39,771 nt of DNA from a virus, in the IMG/VR virus record IMGVR_UViG_3300007734_000675, positions 1-39,771 of that record, one strand, 5' to 3'. The translations under genes were made by a program, and so were the position numbers. Under the pieces are notes generated by a model. It was not told where the DNA came from. It did no database searches and was given only the letters and a program-made list of their open reading frames with translations. Each line of letters opens with the position of its first letter. Positions within the stretch are counted from its first letter, which is position 1. Below, piece after piece: positions 31,544-39,771 of the stretch.

Positions 31544-31687
31544 ATGAACAAAGGATCACGTGCAGCAGCACCTATGTCAATGCCAGTTGAAGGCAAGAAG
31601 GATACCTCCAAGCCAGCAGGACCAGGCAAAGTTGTACCATCAGTAACTCCAGCAGGACGACGCGGTAACGCAGTCAAAAAGGGATAA
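31544..31687 (+). CDS. Basic Pro/Gly-rich mini-protein (47 aa)
   Basis: A near-perfect ribosome site AGGAGGTG precedes the ATG. The product contains MNKGSRAAAPMSMPVEGKK and ends GRRGNAVKKG. It is disordered and basic. Strong initiation suggests abundant expression, perhaps as a minor head protein. Confidence 0.6.
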   Translation: MNKGSRAAAPMSMPVEGKKDTSKPAGPGKVVPSVTPAGRRGNAVKKG

Positions 31688-31712
31688 GTATTTTTAATAG
31701 GAGGTGTATTGG

Positions 31713-31928
31713 GTGAGCGATAATAATGACTATATTCCTCGCCCAATACGCTTTCTTGATTTTGTAGTAATTGGTGTGGGTTTTATACACAATCTAGCAT
31801 CAACTGTTGAAACATTAACAGGTGAACTAATGGAACTTTCAATTTATCATTCAAATCATAAGACCCAAACTAATAGAGCTTGGGAAGATATGACAGCAGA
31901 TTTAGAAAAATTACAGGAGGACAAGTGA
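31713..31928 (+). CDS. Small protein with a hydrophobic segment (71 aa)
   Basis: GTG 31713 is preferred because AGGAGGTG (31699-31706) lies six bases before it; GTG 31704 overlaps that site. The product has RFLDFVVIGVGFIHNLAST, a short hydrophobic stretch, then a helical polar tail. The stop overlaps the next start (GTGA). Function unknown. Confidence 0.65.
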   Translation: MSDNNDYIPRPIRFLDFVVIGVGFIHNLASTVETLTGELMELSIYHSNHKTQTNRAWEDMTADLEKLQEDK

Positions 31929-32299
31929 CGACTGCACCAATGAATCCGCTTGCCGGTCCTGCAGGCCCTGGCAAATTTGCCACACGCACAGATAACTTAC
32001 AAATGGGTTCTATCGCCTATGGCGAAGGTAAAGATACACAGGCTATTAAGTCTGGTGCTCCACTTGCAAAAACTGGCGACGTTAGCCCAGCACCATTAGT
32101 AGGTTTAGGTGCTCCAAGCCAGCGTCCAAATGAGGCTATTACTTCAGGTATTGATATGGGTGCAGGTCCAGGATCTAATGCTTTAATGATGCAAAAGTCA
32201 AACGTGAAGACTTCCGATACTTTAGCAAAACTATTACCCTTTGATACAGATGATTCCATTGCAATCTTGTACCAACAAGCATTAGCAAATGGTGATTAA
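31925..32299 (+). CDS. Small late protein (124 aa), unknown function
   Basis: The start at GTG 31925 is preceded by AGGAGGA, with GTGA overlap; a longer ORF start at 31880 lies in the previous gene. The product is Gly/Ala/Pro-rich N-terminally with a helical end (SDTLAKLLPFDTDDSIAILY). It is coupled by TAATG to the giant internal protein, so perhaps a chaperone or partner of it. Confidence 0.65.
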   Translation: MTTAPMNPLAGPAGPGKFATRTDNLQMGSIAYGEGKDTQAIKSGAPLAKTGDVSPAPLVGLGAPSQRPNEAITSGIDMGAGPGSNALMMQKSNVKTSDTLAKLLPFDTDDSIAILYQQALANGD

Positions 32300-35200
32300 T
32301 GGCTGATAATCTAAAAGCAGCATATTTAGCAGCAGGCTTAACGCCTAATGAACAAAAACAAATGGAGACTCTCCATAAGACTTTATCTGTTCATCGTGAA
32401 TTATCTAATCTTCCACAAAATGTAGCACAACAGGCTTATGCTTCTAAGACTCCAGAACAACAGGCAGCTCTAGTTAAACTTGCAGGACAACAAGATCCAG
32501 TAACTAAACCAGCTCGTGGATGGTTAGGCACTGCTTGGCACTATAGCATTGGTGGATTATTTAGTCTTGCTCAAGAAGGCTCTGATTTAGCCACACGTTT
32601 ATATCGTACTGGTGCTATCGCTGTAACTGAAAACAAACCTGTCTTTGGTTTTGGAAATGCTTGGGATGTTGCCAACGATAAAGGCGATAAAGTATTTAAC
32701 CAAAATCGCATTACAACTGCAAAGCGACAATACGGTGATGCTCGCATCAATGTAGCAATACGCGTTGCATCTGGTGAAAAACTCAGCGCTATTGCAACTA
32801 GTGGTACTGAAGAAGAAAAAGCAATTGCAGCAGCAGCAGCGCAAAAAACTGATGGATTATTTAATGACGCATTAGATACAGTCAATGCCGCTAAGTATTC
32901 TCCTGGTCGCCAGTTTGCAAATGTGATTGATGCCATCACTCCTGGTGATTTAATTAAGAATGGCTTTATGTACAAGGCTATATCTGGCGCAGTAGATGCA
33001 GCCTATAGAGTCTATGCAGATCCCTTACTTGCAGCAGGCAAAGCAAAAAAATTAGTTGATATATCTCGTTACTCACTAGATGTTGTAGTCGGTGGAGGTA
33101 AAGTTGAAGAAGTATTTGCTCGTGCAAATGTAACAAACTTTTGGGATGTCTACGGTCAGCAACTTACCAAATATCGTGAAGCAGTAAAATCAGGCAATAA
33201 AGCAGAGGCAGTTGCAGCTAGAAAGCAATTAGAGATTACAGCACCTGAATTTGGTACTGCAGTTATCAAGTCTTTTGTTAATATTGACACACCTATTAAA
33301 GATGCTAATACTGCTAAGGCTTTCTTCTTAAATGCAAAGCAAGTAGAAGAGATGATGAAGGGCCAGATTGGTCGCAAGCGTGTGATGATTCCACGTCTTG
33401 GTGCCTCTCGCCAGATTCGTATTAAAGCAGCAACGAGTGCTAATAAAGTTTTTAATATAGATTTTATGGGTTCTAAGTTTGTAGATGATAAGTACTTTGG
33501 TGGCGCAGCAACTGATGACGGCATATCAGATATTATGATTAACAACCGCTCTGCAATAGTTGATGCTATTAAGCCAAACTATGATGCTAAAGGTATGGCT
33601 CGTTTCTCTATGGCACAGATTCAGTATCGCATTGACCGTATGAAGGCTAAGTTTGAGCGAGTACCAATCTTTGACAATGAATCACTAGATGTAACCGCTG
33701 GAGATTCTGCACAAAAGGTTTACCTTTATGCTCGTATGATATTGCCACGCAATGATGCTAAACTATTAGCACAGACATTTGATGATGCAGAAGTTGGTCT
33801 TAAAAAAGAAATCTTCTACGGTCTTCAATCTACTATTGCAGATATTCGTGGCATCAATGTTACTAAAGAGGGACAACCTATTGGTCGTGCCTTAGCTGGT
33901 AAAGCTAAAGCACAGTTTGCCCTAACTGTTGATGGATATAATCCAGCAGCATTACCTAATGGTGAACAAATTGGTCTTATTCTTTCTGATATGTCAGATT
34001 TTGTAACAACATTAAGCATTAAAGATATTGACCGTCTATCAGCACGTAGTGGTCTTATTGGAAGTATCTTAGGCATTGCCCACTCAGGTTGGGTAGATAA
34101 GATGACAAGTGGCTGGTCATTCTTAACTCTTGCCGGTCCTCGTTACGCTGTTCGTAATGCAGCAGAAGATTTAATGGTCCACCTTGCAATCGGTGAATCT
34201 CCTTGGGGTCTTGTTAAGGCTCGTGGTTTATCAACACGTATTCGCACAGCAAAGGGCCTAGAAGCAGGTTTAACTAAATCTGAGAAGATAGCACAAGATC
34301 CACTAGGTGGAGTTTTACGTTTTATTAACAAGAAAGAAGCCAAATCATATGGCGCCGAAGTTGCCAAAGCAGACGGTGACTTAAAAGCAATACGTGAGAT
34401 TACAGCACGTGCTCTTAATGAAGGCAAGATGGCTCGTTTCTACGAGAAGACTGGTCTTGGAAAGTTTGGTAAAGCAGAACGCGAAGCATTGGCTGAACAG
34501 ATTAGATACGGCGATTTAGATAACGCTTTGATGGATATTGTTGAAGGTGGTAAGAACTCCTTTACTGGTATTGATGCCTACACTCGTACACTTAATTTTA
34601 CTCGCAAGTATAATGTTCGCACAGCAGCCCTTGGTTATGACCTACCAAAGGGATACAGCCGCGCTAAAGGTGCTAAGGGATTAAAGCCACAAGCACCATT
34701 ATCCGATGAAGCATCAAAGATTGCTTGGGCTATGCGTATTGGATATTACTCCAATGATAGACTAGGAGCAATTGCAGTTGCTAATCTTTCTGATACCGTA
34801 AAAGGTGAAGAACTAGCAGTTGCTAAAATTCGTAATTGGCTAAATGACCCAAAGAATGAAAAACTTGTTAGTTCTTTTCGTATGGAAGAAAATGGAATTA
34901 CCATAGATGACCACGCACAACGCATCTATGATGCAGCAAAACAACTCTTTGTAAAGCAAGATGGCAAGGCTCTTAACTTAGACTTACTTAGTAAAGTACG
35001 AGAGTTTGACCTTACAACTGGACAGTACAAGATTACTGGTAAAATTTCACTAGATGACTTGCCAACTAATGCAGCAGATGCACCGCAATATATTCTTGGT
35101 CCACAGTTAGTAGCTGTAACTGATACTGGTAACTACACCACTTCCATTATGGAGTGGGGCTGGGATTGGCTAGGAAATGCCAATGCTCGTTTCTCACGTG

Positions 35201-36981
35201 AGCCTATGGCTTTACAAGAGATGATTAAGATTCGCAAAGAGTTTAAGAAGACTGGATTTGAAGAGGCATTTATTGCATCTCATATCAAAGGCATTACTGC
35301 TCCTAAAGCAATTGAACGAGCAACACTTAACGCAAGACACAAGTTAGCAGAGATTGTTGAAGAACGAGCTGCTGCACAAACACTTGCCTATGTTGATAAT
35401 CCTTTGATTCAAAGTCAACTTGCCTTTACTGGTCGCAACTTTGCACGTTTCTATCGTGCCACTGAAGACTTCTATCGTCGTATGGCTCGTATGGTTAGAT
35501 ATAACCCAGAGTCTATCGCACGTGCATCACTAACCTATGAAGGAATTACTCACTCAGGTTGGGTACAACACGACGATCAGGGTGAACCATACTTCATTTA
35601 TCCTGGAACACAGTATGTTTATCGTGCAGTTCAGACTGCAATGCAAGCATTAGGTGTACCAGCAGAGTTCAAAGTTCCATTTCCAGTACAATTTGGTGCA
35701 AACCTTAAAATGATTACACCATCTTTGAACCTAGACTCTGCAATTCCTACACTTGCTGGTCCATTATCTGGACTATCTATCAAGTTAGCGTCAAATCTTG
35801 TAAGCATATTCAATCCAGGTGCAGCAGATACTATCGTAGGTGCAACTCTTGGTAAATATGCAATAGGCCAATCTACGGTTTCAGCGTTTTTACCAGCACA
35901 CGTTAACCGCATTTATGCAGCAATGAACACTGACGAACGTGATGGGCAATATGCCTCAGCTATGCGTAAGTCTATAACTTATCTTGAAGCAACTGGACAC
36001 GGATTAGAACAAAAGTTTGCAGCAGATGGAACTCCAATCCCATTTAGCGCCAAAGAACTTGAAGACTATCGTGTTAAGTTGAAGAATACTACACTTAGTA
36101 TCCTTGGTCTTCGTGTTGTTTATGGTTTTGTAGCACCTGCCTCACCTCAAGTTGAGTTAAAGTCTGAAATGGCTAGTTGGGTGCGTGGCAATAGTGAAGC
36201 ATCGTTCAAGCAAGTCTGGTATGGAATACTAGACAAAACAGGTGATTATGACAAGGCAATGACTGAATGGGTCAAGCGTTATCCAGACCAAATTCCATTT
36301 ACAATTTCAGAGTCAGAGCGTTCAACTGTTGCCTACTTTAGATATGCCACAGAATCTGGTCAGTTTGTAGACCAGAACCAGCAACTGTTTAAGGATTACA
36401 AGCAAGGTGCAACTTTCTTGATTCCTCACAAGGCTGGTTACTCTTGGGATGCCTATAAGTCTATGACTGATATGGGTCTTCGCAGCAATAAGACAGTGAC
36501 TGACTTTCTACGTGAGGCACAAACTGCTGCAGATATGCAGACTTACTACGATAAGAAAAGTGATTATGAATTAAACCTTGAATCTGTTGGTACAGATTTT
36601 GAGCGTTCACAACTGCGTCAAGAATGGTCTAGTTGGTCAACGATATTCAAATCAGGTCGTCCATTAGTTCAAGAAGAACTAGCACAAGGTGGCAAGAAAG
36701 CCATTGAGCGTATCAATGCCTACAATGATCTTAAAGCAATGCTTGATTCTAAGGCAGCAAATAAAGCCTCACCTGAGACTGCACAGAAACTGCGCCAGAT
36801 GACTGACCTTTATGAAACATATAAGAAAACAAAAGCAGAGTATGACTCATTTGGTGGTCGTCAGTTCTTATCACAGATGAATAAGGATGAAACTATTATT
36901 AAAATGCGTGAACTTTCAAAATTCAACGAAAACACTTTAAGTGCATATAACGTGCTCTTTGGTAGATTGCTAGGAGACTAA
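32299..36981 (+). CDS. Giant internal virion/DNA-ejection protein (1560 aa)
   Basis: This is the longest gene in the window. It is mostly helical and Ala/Lys-rich. A region near residue 600-635 (SFLTLAGPRYAVRNAAEDLM) is of a type seen in very large phage virion proteins, and several polar helical blocks follow. No transmembrane run typical of tape measures and no lysozyme or transglycosylase motif was found. Size, location after the portal and absence of tail-tube genes suggest an ejection protein like T7 gp16 or N4 virion proteins. An enzymatic domain cannot be excluded. Confidence 0.65.
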   Translation: MADNLKAAYLAAGLTPNEQKQMETLHKTLSVHRELSNLPQNVAQQAYASKTPEQQAALVKLAGQQDPVTKPARGWLGTAWHYSIGGLFSLAQEGSDLATRLYRTGAIAVTENKPVFGFGNAWDVANDKGDKVFNQNRITTAKRQYGDARINVAIRVASGEKLSAIATSGTEEEKAIAAAAAQKTDGLFNDALDTVNAAKYSPGRQFANVIDAITPGDLIKNGFMYKAISGAVDAAYRVYADPLLAAGKAKKLVDISRYSLDVVVGGGKVEEVFARANVTNFWDVYGQQLTKYREAVKSGNKAEAVAARKQLEITAPEFGTAVIKSFVNIDTPIKDANTAKAFFLNAKQVEEMMKGQIGRKRVMIPRLGASRQIRIKAATSANKVFNIDFMGSKFVDDKYFGGAATDDGISDIMINNRSAIVDAIKPNYDAKGMARFSMAQIQYRIDRMKAKFERVPIFDNESLDVTAGDSAQKVYLYARMILPRNDAKLLAQTFDDAEVGLKKEIFYGLQSTIADIRGINVTKEGQPIGRALAGKAKAQFALTVDGYNPAALPNGEQIGLILSDMSDFVTTLSIKDIDRLSARSGLIGSILGIAHSGWVDKMTSGWSFLTLAGPRYAVRNAAEDLMVHLAIGESPWGLVKARGLSTRIRTAKGLEAGLTKSEKIAQDPLGGVLRFINKKEAKSYGAEVAKADGDLKAIREITARALNEGKMARFYEKTGLGKFGKAEREALAEQIRYGDLDNALMDIVEGGKNSFTGIDAYTRTLNFTRKYNVRTAALGYDLPKGYSRAKGAKGLKPQAPLSDEASKIAWAMRIGYYSNDRLGAIAVANLSDTVKGEELAVAKIRNWLNDPKNEKLVSSFRMEENGITIDDHAQRIYDAAKQLFVKQDGKALNLDLLSKVREFDLTTGQYKITGKISLDDLPTNAADAPQYILGPQLVAVTDTGNYTTSIMEWGWDWLGNANARFSREPMALQEMIKIRKEFKKTGFEEAFIASHIKGITAPKAIERATLNARHKLAEIVEERAAAQTLAYVDNPLIQSQLAFTGRNFARFYRATEDFYRRMARMVRYNPESIARASLTYEGITHSGWVQHDDQGEPYFIYPGTQYVYRAVQTAMQALGVPAEFKVPFPVQFGANLKMITPSLNLDSAIPTLAGPLSGLSIKLASNLVSIFNPGAADTIVGATLGKYAIGQSTVSAFLPAHVNRIYAAMNTDERDGQYASAMRKSITYLEATGHGLEQKFAADGTPIPFSAKELEDYRVKLKNTTLSILGLRVVYGFVAPASPQVELKSEMASWVRGNSEASFKQVWYGILDKTGDYDKAMTEWVKRYPDQIPFTISESERSTVAYFRYATESGQFVDQNQQLFKDYKQGATFLIPHKAGYSWDAYKSMTDMGLRSNKTVTDFLREAQTAADMQTYYDKKSDYELNLESVGTDFERSQLRQEWSSWSTIFKSGRPLVQEELAQGGKKAIERINAYNDLKAMLDSKAANKASPETAQKLRQMTDLYETYKKTKAEYDSFGGRQFLSQMNKDETIIKMRELSKFNENTLSAYNVLFGRLLGD

Positions 36982-36982
36982 C

Positions 36983-37633
36983 GTGGGACGTAACTTACCA
37001 AAGACAATCGTTAAGACTCCAGTTTCAACTGGTACTGGTGCTACAGGACCTGCAGGTGCTCCGTCTGACTACACACAATTTTTAACTACTATTGCTAAAA
37101 ATCCAGCATTTATTACTGGATACTCAAAACTGTTAAAAACTGCTGGATACTACAAGGGTGCAATTACTAATAAGTACACTCCTGCGCTACAGGCAGCCTT
37201 TGATAAGGCAGAACAAGCACGTCTATCAATCTTTGCTGTTAATCCAATGGATCGTGATACTTTCTTAGCACAACCAGCTACTACTAGTACTGGTACTGGT
37301 ACTGGTCAACCTAACACGGTTAAAAGTGTAACTGTCTTTACTCCAGAGACAGCAAAGACTCTTATTGAAACAGTTATTCGAGATAGTCTAGGACGTAATG
37401 CCACTGCTGCTGAAATTAAGAAATACACAGCAACCTTAAAAGGTATACAAGATAAGGCTACATCAATTACACAGTATTCTACTTCCGGTGGCGTTCAGAC
37501 TTCAAAGACAACACCTGGAATTAACGAACAACAGTATCTAATAGATCAAGTTGCTGGAACCGATGAAGGCAAAGCCAATAAAGTACTTGGTTTCTATGAA
37601 ACATTTATGAACGCGTTAGGCGGTAACCGCTAA
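36983..37633 (+). CDS. Late virion-associated protein (216 aa)
   Basis: The product is 216 residues from GTG 36983. It has a short collagen-like GATGPAGAP near residue 19 and a helix YSKLLKTAGYYKGAITNKYT reminiscent of peptidoglycan-binding-like repeats (x-G-Y-Y-x-G). The C-terminus carries a helical VIRDSLGRNATAAEI segment. Coupled by TAATG to the next gene. Possibly an internal core or ejection component. Confidence 0.6.
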   Translation: MGRNLPKTIVKTPVSTGTGATGPAGAPSDYTQFLTTIAKNPAFITGYSKLLKTAGYYKGAITNKYTPALQAAFDKAEQARLSIFAVNPMDRDTFLAQPATTSTGTGTGQPNTVKSVTVFTPETAKTLIETVIRDSLGRNATAAEIKKYTATLKGIQDKATSITQYSTSGGVQTSKTTPGINEQQYLIDQVAGTDEGKANKVLGFYETFMNALGGNR

Positions 37634-39267
37634 TGGCTAGAAATTCAGTTCAACAACAAGAACAAGCAATTGCAGATTTGAAAAAAACTGTTCGTGAATT
37701 AAAAATTCAATCTCAAAGTACAATGCACTCTGCTGCTGAACATAAGAAATACCTTGACCAATATACTCTTTATAGTAAGAAATTATCTTCTGCTGAATCA
37801 GATTTAATTAAATTTAAGGCTGGACTTGCAATTGAATTAAGAGATTCTAAAAAAGCAGCAGGTCTTGCTAATGTTAAAAAAATTGAAGATAAGTACAAAG
37901 AACTTAATAGGCAATTGGCTTATCAGATTGACCCTAATAGTAAAGAAGCAAAAGATATTCAAGCAAAATTAAAAGCATTACCAGAAGAATATCGAGTTGC
38001 TCTTTCTGATTCAAAAGGTACACCATTTTCTCTTGCTTACGCAAGAACTGTTTTAACAAAAGTACCTTTGCCAACTCTTGGTGGCGCATCAGGTCCATCC
38101 GGTGCATCCGGTCCAACAGGTACTCCTACTGCCACTGGCCCTACTGGTCCTAAAGTTGGCGCCTCTGGTGCTAGCGGTCCTTCTGGTCCTACTGGTCCTA
38201 CAATTGGCGCCTCTGGCGCCTCCGGTGTTAGCGGTGCAGGCGCCTCTGGTGCTAGTGGTGCTAGTGGTGCTAGTGGTGCTAGTGGTGCTGTAAATCCACC
38301 TTCAGATCTTAAAACTCTTTTACAAAAGACAGAGTTCTGGTATGACCTACCTGATTACATATTTAATACCGTACCAGGTTTGGGTGATATTCTTGTTAAA
38401 GCGGTTGCTGAAGGTTGGGATGACAAAAAGTTTCTTGCTGCAGCACAAGGTACTACTTGGTGGCAAAAAAATTCATCTAATATACGTACTCGTATTATTG
38501 ATAAAGCCAAATATGATGAACTTAAAGCCGCTGGTGAAGATGTATCTAAGACAGATTATGGTTTATATTTAACAAAGCAGATTAACACAGTTAAGGCTAA
38601 GGCCCAAGAAATTGCTGGCGTTACACTTACTGATGAGCAAGCACAAAATGTTGCTAGCAAAATCTATAATGGTTTCTTAGATGATGACCCAACAGCACTT
38701 ACCTCTCTTATAGCTCCATTTATTGGTAAAGTTACCAGTATCGCTGGTACTGGAACAGGTGCTCAAAGCATTGGTGGCTTTAGCGGTCAAGCATTACAGA
38801 ACTATCAGACACTTCAAGCCATTGCCAAAGCAAATGGATTTACCATTAAAGACATTCTGCCCAATATATCTACTACTGCCACAGGTGGTGACCTAGAAAC
38901 TGCAGTATTGCAGCAATTGGCAGCAGGAAAGATAGATATTAACCGTGTAGCACAAGATGCTCGTACTCTTGCAGCACAAGGTCAGCCACAATATGTACGA
39001 GGATTACTTAATCAGGGTTATGACCTTGAGAATATCTACTCTCCTTACAAAAATCAGATGGCAGCAGTACTAGAAATTGACCCAAATACTATTAACCTCA
39101 ATGATCCAACACTTCGTGGTGCTATTACAGATAAGGGTGATATGAACTTGTTTGATTTCAAACGCTCTTTGAAACAAGATAGCCGTTGGCAATATACCTC
39201 ATCTGCTAGAGATGAAGTATCTACTGCGGCATTAGGAGTCTTAAAAGACTTCGGATTCCAGGGGTAG
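37633..39267 (+). CDS. Collagen-like virion protein (544 aa)
   Basis: Residues about 10-145 form a long Lys/Gln/Glu-rich coiled-coil-like region. Residues 150-219 are GASGPTG/GASGAS repeats, followed by an alpha-rich domain of about 320 residues (TTWWQKNSSNIRTRI, DEQAQNVASKIYNGF, FDFKRSLKQDSRWQYT). The architecture of helical head, collagen-like linker and helical tail is shared with the gene that spans the contig ends. The two are probably partners or distant paralogs in the ejection apparatus. Confidence 0.7.
   Translation: MARNSVQQQEQAIADLKKTVRELKIQSQSTMHSAAEHKKYLDQYTLYSKKLSSAESDLIKFKAGLAIELRDSKKAAGLANVKKIEDKYKELNRQLAYQIDPNSKEAKDIQAKLKALPEEYRVALSDSKGTPFSLAYARTVLTKVPLPTLGGASGPSGASGPTGTPTATGPTGPKVGASGASGPSGPTGPTIGASGASGVSGAGASGASGASGASGASGAVNPPSDLKTLLQKTEFWYDLPDYIFNTVPGLGDILVKAVAEGWDDKKFLAAAQGTTWWQKNSSNIRTRIIDKAKYDELKAAGEDVSKTDYGLYLTKQINTVKAKAQEIAGVTLTDEQAQNVASKIYNGFLDDDPTALTSLIAPFIGKVTSIAGTGTGAQSIGGFSGQALQNYQTLQAIAKANGFTIKDILPNISTTATGGDLETAVLQQLAAGKIDINRVAQDARTLAAQGQPQYVRGLLNQGYDLENIYSPYKNQMAAVLEIDPNTINLNDPTLRGAITDKGDMNLFDFKRSLKQDSRWQYTSSARDEVSTAALGVLKDFGFQG
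38248..38289 (+). repeat. Tandem 9-base units encoding Gly-Ala-Ser
   Basis: GGTGCTAGT is repeated four full times plus a partial copy, at the end of the collagen-like linker. Exact DNA identity suggests recent slippage. Confidence 0.9.
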
Positions 39268-39273
39268 AGACTA

Positions 39274-39771
39274 ATGGCACTTACAAGAGAAGAATGGGAA
39301 ATCTTCCAAGAGAACATTTCTCGAACCAATAGAATAAGTTATGAAACATACCTTGCTGGGTTAAAAGACGAATTAACAAAAAAAGCAGCGGTTAATGCCG
39401 CTATTGTTGCCGCAAAAGCAGCAGGCATCCCAACATTTACACCTGATGAAAAAACAAAAATTGCAGAACAAGTTGCTGCTATTGCTGCTGCAAAATCAGC
39501 AGGTATCCCAACAACTACAGCAACTGATGAATTAACTAAAATCGCTGGTGCTAAAGCAGCATTGGCTGCTGCTGGAACAATTGTTGGCAGTAGCAAAGAT
39601 GATAAAGATGCTAAAGATGCAGTAACTCCTACACCAACTAAAACAAAAACACCAGAACAAATTGCTGCGTATGAAAATGCCAAGGCTGTTGCACAAGGAT
39701 TTGTTGATACTTATGGTGGTAGTCTTAGTGATTACTTTGACGATGCAACTGGAAAAGTTATAGCACCATCT
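39274..39771 (+). CDS. Collagen-like virion protein, 5' part (continues at base 1)
   Basis: ATG 39274 opens 166 codons that run off the right end. The product has an N-terminal helix (TREEWEIFQENISRTNR), three Ala/Lys-rich segments with recurring KAAGIPT/KSAGIPT, and a DTYGGSLSDYFDDATG segment. Phase and composition match the frame open from base 1, where the collagen repeats and the helical tail follow. Together they encode about 583 residues. Confidence 0.85.
   Translation, partial: MALTREEWEIFQENISRTNRISYETYLAGLKDELTKKAAVNAAIVAAKAAGIPTFTPDEKTKIAEQVAAIAAAKSAGIPTTTATDELTKIAGAKAALAAAGTIVGSSKDDKDAKDAVTPTPTKTKTPEQIAAYENAKAVAQGFVDTYGGSLSDYFDDATGKVIAPS

Overview
The window reads as one complete tailed-phage genome of 39,771 bases from an actinobacterial host. 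The gene that runs off the right end (39274 onward) and the reading frame that is open from base 1 are in the same phase. Joined across the ends they give one uninterrupted 583-residue protein, so the contig is probably a circularly permuted genome cut inside that gene. The host call rests on a WhiB-type iron-sulfur regulator, an r1t-type holin paired with an M15-type endolysin, and a GlxR/CRP-like operator. The AT-leaning composition and the chains of small overlapping genes suggest a freshwater actinobacterium of the Nanopelagicales kind, but that is inference.

Layout. (1) 27430-39771 continuing through 1-15278, rightward: packaging and structural genes. The order is large terminase, portal, a 1560-residue internal or ejection protein, collagen-like virion proteins, scaffold, major capsid protein, small head proteins, collagen-like fibre, a glycosyltransferase, an adaptor-like protein, several fibre modules with an HNH endonuclease inserted, a propeller-like tail or nozzle protein, then the lysis genes. 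A strong rho-independent terminator follows at 15313. No tape-measure or tail-chaperone genes are seen, so a podovirus-like particle is the best guess. (2) 15351-15602, leftward: one zinc-ribbon gene, divergent from the next block. (3) 15765-22633, rightward: regulation and DNA metabolism. It holds an HslV-like threonine peptidase, a small HTH protein, a Cas4-like nuclease, WhiB, a RecA-like ATPase, a Holliday junction resolvase-like nuclease, a primase split into CHC2 and Toprim proteins, a sigma-like protein, a second PD-(D/E)XK-like protein, an FmdB-type zinc ribbon and a frameshifted adenine methyltransferase. It ends at a hairpin terminator near 22687-22716. (4) 26787 down to 22755, leftward: 17 tightly coupled, mostly tiny genes, including a shortened beta-clamp and a membrane-anchored lytic transglycosylase. 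(5) 26788-27429: a non-coding divergent control region with promoters, a perfect CRP-family palindrome and a run of hairpins.

How it may work together. The phage brings primase parts, a helicase-like ATPase, a clamp and recombination nucleases but no recognisable DNA polymerase, so it presumably captures the host polymerase. WhiB, the sigma-like protein, the small HTH protein and the CRP-type site point to rewiring of host transcription. No integrase or lysogeny repressor was recognised, which fits a lytic lifestyle. No tRNA gene or CRISPR array was seen by eye.
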